Of a stretch of DNA of 64,000 nt, positions 54,037-62,478 are shown in pieces. This DNA comes from Betaproteobacteria bacterium (GTDB taxonomy: Bacteria > Pseudomonadota > Gammaproteobacteria > Burkholderiales > Ga0077523). Both the position numbers and the translations under genes were made by a program. Under the pieces are notes generated by a model. That model was given only the letters and a program-made list of their open reading frames with translations, was not told the DNA's origin and did no database searches. Location of the stretch: positions 124,001 to 188,000 of the forward strand of contig JADJPK010000005.1 in NCBI GenBank assembly GCA_016713305.1, read 5' to 3'. The stretch's first letter is position 1. Every line of letters begins with the position of its first letter.

Positions 54037-55650
54037 ATGCGGATGACCATCAAGATCGTGTCGGTAGGAGGCAAACCCTTCGACGGACCTGTCGCGGTCT
54101 TCGACGACCGGGGCGGGACCATCGGCCGGCGGGTCGACTGTACCCTGGTGATTCCCGACAAGGAACGGCACGTTTCCCGCATCCACGCCGTCATCGCGTG
54201 CACTCCGCAGGGGTTCATCCTGCACGACCAGGGTTCCTTCCTGCCGGTGCGCGTCAACGGGATGCGGGTCGGCTACGGGTTGGAAGCGCCCGTCTGCGAG
54301 GGCGACGAGCTGCAGATCGGCCCCTTCGGCATGCGGGTCCAGGAAATGGAAACGGCCTGGGACATCGCCATGCGCGGCAGCAATCCCTTCGACAGGGCGG
54401 TGGCGGCACGGGCCGCTCAGTCGCCGGCGCCGAGACGTGCGCGGCAGCCCTCCCTGACCGAGGCGGCGCATTCCTTCACCATCACTGACCTGGGCGGAGA
54501 CGGCGCGACGCCGGTGGATATCGTGCTGGACGCGGGCAGCGAACCCGCCCCGCAGCCTGTCGCTCCTGAACCTGCGCCCGCCGTACAGGAAACCAAGCCG
54601 CGGAGTCCGTCTCGCAAGAGCAGACGCGCCGACAAGACGATCCCGCCCGTGGTCGAGGTCGTTCATCCCGGGGTGGAAAGCGCGACGGCCGCGCCAGTGG
54701 AACCGCCGCCCGCTCCGGCAGAACCTTCGACCCCATTCGCGCCCAACGCGGCCATGGGCACGCCAACGGAAGCCGTCTCTGCTGCGGCGGACGAGAAGCC
54801 CGCGCGCAAGCCGCGCCGGACGAAAGCGCCCAACTCCACCTTCGAGCTCCTTGCGAGGCGCCTCGAAGCCAAGACGGACCAGGCCTACCAACCGTTCATG
54901 CCGGCGGTCTGGGAGGAGGGCGGCACCGCCCCCGCGGCATTGTCTCCCGAGGCGCCCGCGGCCCCTGCCCGGGAAGAGCCGCCCGCCGCAATGCCCGACG
55001 GGAACGTGGACGTCTCCAACGTCGCTTCGTTTCCCGCGACCGCTTCTGCGCCTGCCGCCGACTTCGCCATCGGTCCGGCCGAGCGCTTCGGCCACCTGCT
55101 CGCGGCTGCCGTCGGCGAACGGTCGCCGGAATCCCGCGAGACGCCTTCAGCGTCCGAGCAGGCTGTCGAAGTGCCGGACTCCGGCGGCAACGACGAGATG
55201 CCGGATCCCAGCCCCGCGGCGATGGTCGCGTTTTCCGGCGAGGATGCGGTGGCGGCAGGCGCGGAGAGCGGCCCGGTCGGCGGCGATTCCGGGGCCGAGG
55301 TATCCGCCTCGCCCGCAGCCCCGGATGAGGAGTCCGGCATCGAGGCGGACGAGCCGCCGTCGGAACCGGCGGAATCCCTGGGCAGCGTCGTGCGCCGCCG
55401 GCGGCAGCGCGGCGCGCACTCCGTCCTGGAAGTGTGGCGCGACGCTTCGGCGGCCGCGCCGGACCATTCGGCGGCAGCCCAGGCCGACGAGCCGGAAATC
55501 GTGCTGGTGCTGCAGCGGGTGGCTCCGGCGGCCGGGAGCGATGCGGCATCCGGGGACGAGTACCTGATTCCCATCCGCCGCCGGAACCGGCGCGGATCGG
55601 CCGGTCCTTCCACCGAAACGGCCGGACGCTCGCCCGAGTTCGCGGCCTGA
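54037..55650 (+). CDS. FHA-domain protein with long disordered tail
   Basis: The 537-residue protein begins with a forkhead-associated domain (about 5-105). GGTIGRRVDCTLVIPDKERH and VSRIHAVI give the conserved Gly-Arg, Ser and His of phosphothreonine binding. The rest is rich in Ala, Pro and Glu and looks disordered, with short charged islands and an arginine-rich patch near the C-terminus (RRRNRRG). ATG codons at 54037 and 54043 are both possible. It follows the secretion genes and precedes a good terminator, so it may be the last gene of that operon or an independent unit. Binding of phosphorylated partners is inferred from the domain. Confidence 0.75.
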   Translation: MRMTIKIVSVGGKPFDGPVAVFDDRGGTIGRRVDCTLVIPDKERHVSRIHAVIACTPQGFILHDQGSFLPVRVNGMRVGYGLEAPVCEGDELQIGPFGMRVQEMETAWDIAMRGSNPFDRAVAARAAQSPAPRRARQPSLTEAAHSFTITDLGGDGATPVDIVLDAGSEPAPQPVAPEPAPAVQETKPRSPSRKSRRADKTIPPVVEVVHPGVESATAAPVEPPPAPAEPSTPFAPNAAMGTPTEAVSAAADEKPARKPRRTKAPNSTFELLARRLEAKTDQAYQPFMPAVWEEGGTAPAALSPEAPAAPAREEPPAAMPDGNVDVSNVASFPATASAPAADFAIGPAERFGHLLAAAVGERSPESRETPSASEQAVEVPDSGGNDEMPDPSPAAMVAFSGEDAVAAGAESGPVGGDSGAEVSASPAAPDEESGIEADEPPSEPAESLGSVVRRRRQRGAHSVLEVWRDASAAAPDHSAAAQADEPEIVLVLQRVAPAAGSDAASGDEYLIPIRRRNRRGSAGPSTETAGRSPEFAA

Positions 55651-55674
55651 ACCTCGCGCGTACGGTGGCATTCC

Positions 55675-55703
55675 CTGCGGCGCTCATGGCGCCGCAGTTG
55701 TTT
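55675..55703 (+). terminator. Rho-independent terminator after the FHA gene
   Basis: A perfect 9-bp stem CTGCGGCGC / GCGCCGCAG with a five-base loop is followed by TTGTTT. It separates the FHA gene from the convergent dehydrogenase gene. Confidence 0.8.
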
Positions 55704-56632
55704 CAGTAGCCCCGGGACCGGTCCACGACGCCCGACAAGGCCTGTCCCGCGCTCAGCCGGCGAAGATTGGCGATCACCTGACCGGCGGCATCGGCGGCCA
55801 TGGTGACCGCCGCGATGTGCGGCGTGACCACCACGCGCGGGTGGGTCCAGAGCGGGTGACCCGCCGGCAGCGGTTCGGTCTCGAACACGTCCAGCATGGC
55901 TCCCCCCAGTTGCCCGTCGTTTAGCGCCGCCAGCACGTCCTCTTCCACGACGTGTCCGCCGCGGGCGAGATTCACGAGGAACGCTCCGCGGGGCAGACGA
56001 TCCAGCAACCGCCGGTCGATGATCCGCTGCGTCTGGGGCGTGAGGGGAAGGAAATTCACCAGCGACCGCACCGTTCGCAGCAGACCGTCCAGTGCCCCGG
56101 CGCCGCAATGATTCGTCACGCCGGGGACCGTTGCCGGTGTGCGGGTCCAGGCGTGCACCGGGTAGCCCAGCGCCCGCAGCAGCTCCGCGGCCTGCCGGCC
56201 CAGCACGCCCAGCCCCAGAATGCCGACAGGAAAATCGCCCGCCATGACGGGTTCGAGCGGCAGCCAGCGCCGCTCGCGCTGGAACGCCGAATATTCGTGC
56301 ATGCGCCGGTGGAAATGCATGACGCCATAGGCGGCGTACTCGGCCATCTGCCGGCCCATGCCGGCGTCCACCATCCGGGTGACGGGCACGCCCTGCGGAA
56401 GATCCGGATCCTCCAGCAGCGCGTCGACGCCCGCTCCGAGCGAGAGGATCGCCCGCAGCCGGGGGAACTGCCCGTGCCAGCCCTTCGGCGGTTTCCAGAC
56501 CAGGGTGCAGTCGACGCTTCCCGGATCGGCGATGTCCGGCCAGACGTCGAACTTCACTTCCGGACAGGCGGCCGCAATGGCATCGCGCCAGGGCCCGGGA
56601 TCGTCGGTCTTGCTGTAGAACACCAGATGCAT
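55703..56632 (-). CDS. D-isomer 2-hydroxyacid dehydrogenase, glyoxylate/hydroxypyruvate reductase A-like
   Basis: A 309-residue NAD(P)-dependent dehydrogenase. The nucleotide loop reads ILGLGVLGRQAAELL near residue 140. The catalytic arginine lies in VNLARGGHVVEEDVL, the glutamate in DVFETEPLP and the histidine in VTPHIAAVT. The short N-terminal domain beginning MHLVFYSKTDD and the overall length match the GhrA group. I used the ATG at 56632; the frame is open 39 bases further upstream. It likely reduces glyoxylate or hydroxypyruvate, but the exact substrate is not certain. Confidence 0.83.
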   Translation of the reverse strand: MHLVFYSKTDDPGPWRDAIAAACPEVKFDVWPDIADPGSVDCTLVWKPPKGWHGQFPRLRAILSLGAGVDALLEDPDLPQGVPVTRMVDAGMGRQMAEYAAYGVMHFHRRMHEYSAFQRERRWLPLEPVMAGDFPVGILGLGVLGRQAAELLRALGYPVHAWTRTPATVPGVTNHCGAGALDGLLRTVRSLVNFLPLTPQTQRIIDRRLLDRLPRGAFLVNLARGGHVVEEDVLAALNDGQLGGAMLDVFETEPLPAGHPLWTHPRVVVTPHIAAVTMAADAAGQVIANLRRLSAGQALSGVVDRSRGY

Positions 56633-56711
56633 GGCGGTCGGAACGGGGAGGTGGACGAAGGACCGAAGCATACCGAGAAGACCGCCGCCTTCTCGCGGGA
56701 CCGCCCGAGCT

Positions 56712-57317
56712 TCAGGCCGGAGGCGGTTCCGCCGTGCCCGCGTCCGTCAGTTCCTTCGCGGCGGCCCGGGCCGCGGCGAGCATCTCGTCCGACAGGCGCG
56801 GATCCGCCACCGCGCGGGACAGCGCGAGCGCTCCGGTCATGAGAGCCAGCAGCCCCAACGAACGTCGACGCCGTGCCGTGTCCGTCTCGCCGGGCAGGAG
56901 CCGCGCCAGGAGCGCCAGCGTGCTTTCGAGTCCCGCCGTGAAGGCGGCCCGCGCTTCATCCGATTGCCGCCGCATCTCCGGGCCCAGCGTCGGCAGCGGG
57001 CATCCCTCCCCCGGGTTGTCGCGGTGGGTACGGGAAAGATACCGGCCGAGCAGGCGCTCGAGCGGCTCGCCCGCGCCGGGACGGTTTGCCGCCGCTTCCA
57101 TCGACGCCGCCATCCCCGCCAGCGCACGTCCGCACACCTCGGCCACCAATTCGTCCTTGGACCTGAAGTGGGTGTAGAAACCGCCATGGGTGAGCCCGGC
57201 TTCCGCCATGAGATCGGCCACTCCCGTGGCGTCGATGCCGCGGCTGCGGAAGCGCCGCGCAGCCGCCGCGACGATGGTCTCGCGCGTGTTCGCTGTCTGC
57301 TCCCTGGAACGTCGCAT
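56712..57317 (-). CDS. TetR-family transcriptional regulator
   Basis: The 201-residue protein has an N-terminal TetR DNA-binding domain (about 8-55) with IDATGVADLMAEAGLTHGGF and YTHFRSKDELVAEV, and an all-helical ligand-binding part with GCPLPTLGPEMRRQ typical of the AcrR/YxaF-like group. The start at 57317 (MRRSREQ) fits the family. It is divergent from a thioesterase and an MFS transporter gene and probably represses them. Confidence 0.87.
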   Translation of the reverse strand: MRRSREQTANTRETIVAAAARRFRSRGIDATGVADLMAEAGLTHGGFYTHFRSKDELVAEVCGRALAGMAASMEAAANRPGAGEPLERLLGRYLSRTHRDNPGEGCPLPTLGPEMRRQSDEARAAFTAGLESTLALLARLLPGETDTARRRRSLGLLALMTGALALSRAVADPRLSDEMLAAARAAAKELTDAGTAEPPPA

Positions 57318-57326
57318 GATGGATCC

Positions 57327-57356
57327 TTGCGCTCTAGAATAGATGATGATCATAAT
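57327..57356 (+). promoter_or_regulatory. Candidate promoter and TetR-type operator
   Basis: TTGCGC at 57327 and CATAAT at 57351 are 18 bases apart and could be -35 and -10 boxes of the rightward genes. A perfect palindrome ATGATCAT (57346-57353) overlaps the -10 box and would be a natural repressor site. This AT-rich patch stands out in GC-rich surroundings. Assignment is by pattern only. Confidence 0.5.
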
Positions 57357-57436
57357 GTAAAAAGAATCCGGTGCAAGCGCGACGGCGGACGAACCGTCCG
57401 GTGCCGGGTGTTTCTCTCCCTACAGGCGGCGGCGCG

Positions 57437-57913
57437 GTGACTCCCGAACAGCGAATCTACGGTGTGGTACCTCCGGAGCAGGCACGGACACTTTCCGGCC
57501 TCGAGTGGATGCAGGGCTGGGCCGAGGGCAGGCTTCCGGCCCCGCCCATCGGCCAGGTGTTCGACTTCGACATCTCCCAGGTGGAACCGGGGCGCGTCGT
57601 CTTCGCGGGCGCGCCCGACGCACGCTTCTACAACCCCATCGGCACCATCCACGGAGGGTATGCGGCCACTCTGCTCGACTCCTGCATGGGGTGCGCCGTG
57701 CACACCACGCTGGCGCCGGGCCAATGGCATACGACGCTCGAGATCAAGATCAACTACGTTCGCGCCATGAACGACCGCACGGGGCCTGTCACCGCCGAAG
57801 GGCGTGTGCTGCACGCGGGCCGTCAGGTCGCCACGGCCGAGGGTTTTCTGCGGGACAGCCAGGGACGGCTGATGGCCCACGGCACCACCACCTGCATGGT
57901 GTTCGCATCATGA
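57437..57913 (+). CDS. PaaI-family hotdog thioesterase
   Basis: A hotdog-fold protein of about 158 residues. RFYNPIGTIHGGYAATLLDS is the helix with the conserved HGG of the family, and LEIKINYVRAM follows. It should hydrolyse an acyl- or aryl-CoA thioester. I chose the GTG at 57437 because family homology begins shortly after; a GTG at 57371 in the same frame would add 22 poorly conserved residues. The stop overlaps the transporter start as ATGA. Confidence 0.8.
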   Translation: MTPEQRIYGVVPPEQARTLSGLEWMQGWAEGRLPAPPIGQVFDFDISQVEPGRVVFAGAPDARFYNPIGTIHGGYAATLLDSCMGCAVHTTLAPGQWHTTLEIKINYVRAMNDRTGPVTAEGRVLHAGRQVATAEGFLRDSQGRLMAHGTTTCMVFAS

Positions 57914-59120
57914 CCGCGGGCCACTGGCGCACCCCTGCCGCCGTTCTTGCGTGCGGCGCGATCATCCTGACCGTTGCCATGGGCACCCGGCAGGGTTTCG
58001 GTCTTTTCCTCCAGCCCATGGTGCAGGAGTTCGGCTGGGGCCGGACGACGTTCTCCTTCGCCATGGCCCTGTCCAACCTGCTGACCGGCGTATTCCAGCC
58101 CGTGTTCGGCGCGGTCGCCGACCGGTTGGGAGCCGCGCGGGTGGTGGCCGCGAGCGCGGTGCTGTATGCCGTGGGCCTCGCCTTGATGCCGGCATCCGAT
58201 ACCGCCTGCTGCTGAATCTGAGCGCGGGAGTCCTGATCGGGCTCGCCCTTTCGGGGACGATGTTCGGCGTGATCCTGGGCGTGATCGGGCGCGCCTATCC
58301 GCCCGAGCGCCGCAGCTTCGCGCTTGGCGTGGCGACTGCCGGCGGCTCGTTCGGCCAGTTCGTCATGCTGCCCCTCACCCAGTGGCTCATCGCGTCCATG
58401 GGCTGGAAGGGCGCGCTGTACGCGCTGGCGGCCGTGGTGCTGGTGATCGTTCCGCTGGCGGTGTCGCTCGTCGAGCGGCGCGCGCCCCACGATGCGCAGG
58501 CCAGACAGCAGTCGCTGGGCGAGGCGCTGCGGGAGGCGAGCCGAGAGCCGGGGTTCTGGTATCTCGTCGCAGGCTTCTTCGTCTGCGGATTCCAGGTGGC
58601 CTTCATCCAGGTGCATCTGCCCGCCTTCCTCATCGACTCGGGTCTCGCTGCGTCGGTCGGCGCCATGGCGCTCGCGCTCATCGGTCTGTTCAACATCGCA
58701 GGGTCGTTCCTGGCCGGTGCCCTGGGCGGCCGCTACAGCAAGAAACTGCTGTTGTCGGGCATCTACTTCGCGCGTGCCGTGGTGATCGGTCTTTTCCTGT
58801 GGTTCCCGCTCACGCCCTGGACCGTCTACGCCTTCGCCGCCGGAATCGGCTTTCTCTGGCTGGGCACGGTGCCACTCACCAACGGTCTCGTGGGACAGAT
58901 CTTCGGTGTGCGGTTCGTGGCCACGCTCTTCGGCATCGTCTTCTTCAGCCACCAGGTCGGAAGTTTCCTGGGAGTCTGGCTCGGCGGCTATCTGTACGAC
59001 GCGACGGGGTCCTACCACCTGGTCTGGTGGGGCGCGATCGGACTGTCGATCCTGGCCGGTCTGGTGAATCTTCCCATCGACGAGCGGCCCCTGGCCCGCC
59101 GCACACCTGCGCACGCGTGA
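57910..59120 (+). pseudogene. MFS transporter gene with a one-base frameshift
   Basis: The first 100 residues (two to three membrane segments, with GTRQGFGLFLQPMVQEFGWG) end at a TGA at 58215. The rest of a normal 12-segment transporter continues one frame back from about 58204 (LNLSAGVLIGLALSGTMFG) to 59120. One added base in GATACCGCCTGC would restore TALLLNLSAG and give a protein of about 403 residues similar to MFS monocarboxylate-type transporters. It is coupled to the thioesterase gene, so it may export or import the related acid. The lesion may be real or a sequence error. Confidence 0.8.
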
Positions 59121-59128
59121 GAACCGGG

Positions 59129-59158
59129 TGATAGTCCGGCGCGTGCGCCGGACTATCA
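59129..59158. terminator. Perfect 14-bp hairpin between transporter and SDR genes
   Basis: TGATAGTCCGGCGC and its exact complement flank a two-base centre. No T-tract follows, so it could be a weak terminator or a dyad operator for the SDR gene that starts 33 bases later. Confidence 0.6.
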
Positions 59159-59191
59159 TCGGCGTCCCCCGACTTCTCAGGACCCAGTGCC

Positions 59192-59983
59192 ATGGATCTC
59201 AAGCTCCAGGACAAGACCGCCTTCATCTCCGGTTCCAGCAAGGGCATCGGTCTGGCCATCGCCAAGGTGCTCGCGGCAGAAGGCTGCAAGGTGATCGTGA
59301 ACGGGCGCACCGACGAAGCCGTCGCCTCGGGAATGCAGGGCGTGCGCGACAGCGCGCCCGGCGCAGCGGTCGAAGGCTTCGTCGCGGATCTGTCCACCGC
59401 GCAGGGAGCCGATGAAGCGGCGCGGCGCATCCCGGCTGTGGACATCCTCGTCAACAACCTCGGCATCTTCGAACGCAAGCCGTTCGAGCAGATCGCCGAC
59501 GAAGACTGGCAGCGATACTTCGACGTGAACGTGATGAGCGGCGTGCGCCTGTCGCGCGTCTACCTCCCGGGCATGAAGGAGCGCAACTGGGGACGCGTCG
59601 TCTTCATCAGCAGCGAGAGCGGCATCCAGATTCCGCCCGACATGATCCACTACGGCATGACCAAGACGGCGCAGATGGCCATCTCCCGCGGGCTGGCCGA
59701 GACTTGCGTCGGGACCGGCGTGACCGTCAACACCGTGCTGCCAGGTCCCACGCTCTCGGATGGAAATCGCGCGGCGATCGCGAAGCGCGCGCCCGGCAAG
59801 ACGATCCCCGAGGTGGAAAAGGACTTCTTCGAACGTGTCCGCCCCAGTTCGCTGCTCAAGCGCTACGCGACCCCCGAGGAAGTGGCGACGATGGTCGCGT
59901 ACGTGTGCAGCCCGCTCGCGTCAGCGACGAACGGCGCAGCGCTGCGTGTGGAAGGCGGCGTGGTGCGAGCCTGCTTCGGCTGA
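59192..59983 (+). CDS. Short-chain dehydrogenase/reductase
   Basis: A 263-residue SDR with GSSKGIGLAIAKVL as the cofactor loop, NNLG (instead of NNAG) near residue 88 and the catalytic YGMTK motif near 153. The start ATG at 59192 begins MDLKLQDKTAF, a usual N-terminus. An insert around KRAPGKTIPEVEKDFFERVR near 196-216 is characteristic of a subgroup of bacterial oxidoreductases of unknown substrate. Fold certain, function open. Confidence 0.82.
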   Translation: MDLKLQDKTAFISGSSKGIGLAIAKVLAAEGCKVIVNGRTDEAVASGMQGVRDSAPGAAVEGFVADLSTAQGADEAARRIPAVDILVNNLGIFERKPFEQIADEDWQRYFDVNVMSGVRLSRVYLPGMKERNWGRVVFISSESGIQIPPDMIHYGMTKTAQMAISRGLAETCVGTGVTVNTVLPGPTLSDGNRAAIAKRAPGKTIPEVEKDFFERVRPSSLLKRYATPEEVATMVAYVCSPLASATNGAALRVEGGVVRACFG

Positions 59984-60034
59984 GGGGTCCGGGCATCGCC
60001 CGGCCAGGAGCGATCTTCCCCGGGCCACCGCGAA

Positions 60035-60520
60035 TCACTTCGGACGCAGCGATCGCACGTAGGCGATGACCTTGAGAATCTCGTCCGGCGTCATTCGCTC
60101 GTTGAAGGGCTGCATGGCGCCCGCCGCGCCGCCGTAGACGATCTCGAACATGCCCAGATCGGTATGGGAACGTTTGTAGTTGTACACGTCGTCGACTAGG
60201 CTCGGACCCATCCGGCCCGAGGCGTCGGCAAGGTGGCAGATCTGGCACCACTGCTCGAACCGCTGCTTTCCGTCGGCCGCCGCCTGTGCGTTCCCGATGT
60301 AGGGGTTGCGGCCGGTCCGCACGAACTCGGAGACGGCCGGCGGCACGTCGCTGCCTTGCAGAGCCGCCATGTCGAGCGGCTCGTCGTCCACGGCGCTGCG
60401 GAGCACGATGGGTGAGCCGGCGCCCTCGTGCGTCACCGCGGGAAAGGGGGCAAGCGCGACGAGCACGACAACGGCTCGCGCGACGACGCGACCGCTCATC
60501 CTGGGCAATTCCAATCTCAT
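60035..60520 (-). CDS. Secreted c-type cytochrome
   Basis: The 161-residue protein has an N-terminal hydrophobic export segment (about 10-30) and one haem site CQICH near residue 92. The distal region GAMQPFNERMTPDEIL supplies the methionine ligand. It lies downstream of a soluble PQQ-dehydrogenase-like gene on the same strand, so it is the likely electron acceptor of that enzyme. Confidence 0.85.
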   Translation of the reverse strand: MRLELPRMSGRVVARAVVVLVALAPFPAVTHEGAGSPIVLRSAVDDEPLDMAALQGSDVPPAVSEFVRTGRNPYIGNAQAAADGKQRFEQWCQICHLADASGRMGPSLVDDVYNYKRSHTDLGMFEIVYGGAAGAMQPFNERMTPDEILKVIAYVRSLRPK

Positions 60521-60541
60521 TTCGGTTCTCCGGAACGAAAC

Positions 60542-60570
60542 AGCCCGGCGGCACGACGTGCCGCCGGGCT
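60542..60570 (-). terminator. Hairpin between the dehydrogenase-like and cytochrome genes
   Basis: A 12-bp perfect stem AGCCCGGCGGCA / TGCCGCCGGGCT with a five-base loop, followed on the minus strand by GTTTCGTTCC. It may partly stop transcription so that less cytochrome than enzyme is made. Confidence 0.65.
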
Positions 60571-60584
60571 GCGATACGGCAGAC

Positions 60585-62003
60585 CTACTTCTTGACGGTA
60601 CGGGCGACTTCGGCTCCCGCGGGAACCTTGTCGGCCGGCATCAGACGCCACAGGGAGCCCGGCTTGTTCGCCGTGGGACCCTTGTCCTCGAGGTAGAAGC
60701 AGTGGCAGTTCACGGCCAGCACTGAACCGTCTTCGTCGGTGCCGCCTGCGGTGAACTGGAGCGTGGTGTGCAGCAGTTCCTGCATCTGCCACTTGTTGGC
60801 GCCGGCATCCCAGCCGGTGCCGAACACGCGGCCGGAGCACCAGTCGCCGGTCACGTACACGCCGTTCATGCCACCGTAGTTCGCCACGCCGAAGCCCTGC
60901 ACCGAGCAGCCCCAGTCATCCTTGAGCTTCTGCGCGCCGGGATAGGGTTCCTGGTGCGGGTACTCCGCCACCGGCAGCACGCCCACGATCGGGCACTTGT
61001 CGTTGGGGCCCGTCATCGGATGGCACTTGGAGCCCTGGTTGTGCTTCCAGCCGTAGTTCTCGCCGCCCTTGCTGTTCGCCGGCTGCCAGTTGATCTCTTC
61101 CCAGTGGTTCTGCCCCACGTCGGAGATCCACAGGTCGCCGGTGGCGCGGTCGAACGCAAACTCGTAGGGGTTGCGCAGACCGTACGCCCAGATCTCGGGT
61201 TTGGACCCCATCTTGATCTTGGAGAAGCCTTCCTCGGTCACGCCGAAGAGCGTCATCATGCGGTCCTTCGAGGCGTCCGCGAACGGATTGTCGTGGGGAA
61301 CCGAATACGCCACGCCGTCGGTCGTGTCCACGTCCAGACGCAGCATCTTGGACAGATGGGTGTCCAGGCGCTGGCCGGCGTCGAGAGGGTCGCCCTCCCA
61401 TCCTGCGTCCCCCTTGCCGATGTACAGCATGCCGTCGGGACCGAACTCCAGGCCGCCGCCGTAGTGGTTGTAGTACGGCTGCGGGATCAGCATGATGACC
61501 TTGACGGTCTGGCTCGCGCGTTCGTTGCTGATGCGGTTGGGGCTTGACGGGTCGACGGTGTAGCGCGCGATCATCGAGGCTCCGTTGAACGGCAGCGATG
61601 CGTAGTGCACGTACACGTAGCCGTTCCGCTTGAAGTTGGGATGGAACGCGATGTCCCAGAGTCCCTGTTCCACGAAGCCCGTCTGGACCTCGCTGCCGAG
61701 AGGATTGGTCTTGGTGAGATCGAGGAACGGCTCGGAGAGCACCTTCCCGTCCTTGGTCACGATCTTCACCCTGCCGGTGCGTTCGACCACGAACAGCCGG
61801 CCGCTGCCGTCGTAGGCGGACTTCACGTTGGTCGGATCCTGGAATCCGTCCGCGATCTTCACCAACGCGACCTTGGGATTGCCCGGCAGCTTGCCGCCGG
61901 GATGGGCGACATCCTGCGGGGTTTGCGGCAGCGTCTGTGCGAACGCCGCATTCGCGAGAGCGAACGCGACGGTGGCCGCTGCAACGGTGAACGGCTTCAG
62001 CAT
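60585..62003 (-). CDS. Periplasmic glucose/sorbosone dehydrogenase-like (PQQ-type) protein, copy A
   Basis: A 472-residue protein of the soluble glucose dehydrogenase (GSDH) beta-propeller family. It has a signal peptide (about 1-22, ending ANAAFA) and propeller motifs such as LEFGPDGMLYIGKGDAG near residue 180 and IWAYGLRNPYEFAFDRATGD followed by LWISDVGQN. The ATG at 62003 has AGGAGG upstream; the open frame extends to 62159 without a better site. Relatives bind PQQ and oxidise sugars, but many have other or unknown substrates. The neighbouring cytochrome supports a periplasmic oxidation role. Confidence 0.82.
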   Translation of the reverse strand: MLKPFTVAAATVAFALANAAFAQTLPQTPQDVAHPGGKLPGNPKVALVKIADGFQDPTNVKSAYDGSGRLFVVERTGRVKIVTKDGKVLSEPFLDLTKTNPLGSEVQTGFVEQGLWDIAFHPNFKRNGYVYVHYASLPFNGASMIARYTVDPSSPNRISNERASQTVKVIMLIPQPYYNHYGGGLEFGPDGMLYIGKGDAGWEGDPLDAGQRLDTHLSKMLRLDVDTTDGVAYSVPHDNPFADASKDRMMTLFGVTEEGFSKIKMGSKPEIWAYGLRNPYEFAFDRATGDLWISDVGQNHWEEINWQPANSKGGENYGWKHNQGSKCHPMTGPNDKCPIVGVLPVAEYPHQEPYPGAQKLKDDWGCSVQGFGVANYGGMNGVYVTGDWCSGRVFGTGWDAGANKWQMQELLHTTLQFTAGGTDEDGSVLAVNCHCFYLEDKGPTANKPGSLWRLMPADKVPAGAEVARTVKK

Positions 62004-62478
62004 GTGCTTCCTCCTGTTGATTTTCGTCGTGGGCGGAACGCGGATGCCGTGAGCGCCGGGCGATCGCGGTCTTCGTGTCCGGCGGCGATTCTCTTGTTCT
62101 CCCACCCTCGTACGCGCCGGACAAATGCCGGAACGGAACGGGGATTCATTCACGCACATGTCATGAATCGTTCCCGTTCAGCGCGAGAATCCGACGTACT
62201 TGCGCGGCCCGGCCACGGCATAGGCCCCGCCGGGCGGAATGTCTTGCTTGAACAGGGAAAACATCCTGTGTCATGGCGGGATGTCCGGGCGGGCACAACG
62301 GGAGTTTCGCCCTAACGCGCGTGTGTGTGAGCTACCCATACTCCCGCGGTCGGTCCTCGGAGGGCTCGGTATTGCGGCCTGCGCGGACCACGGTGCCGTT
62401 CCGCCATTCGCGCGGGCGGCACGCTCGCGGCACACGGCGTCAGCCGGGGCCGATCCAATTACACAGTGGAGGAAAAAC
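62004..62478. promoter_or_regulatory. Divergent control region between two GSDH-like genes
   Basis: No gene is visible in this stretch. It must hold the promoters of both divergent modules. One inverted repeat, GATTCAT at 62143-62149 with ATGAATC at 62163-62169, lies near the middle and could bind a shared regulator. Otherwise I see no clear promoter boxes. Confidence 0.45.
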
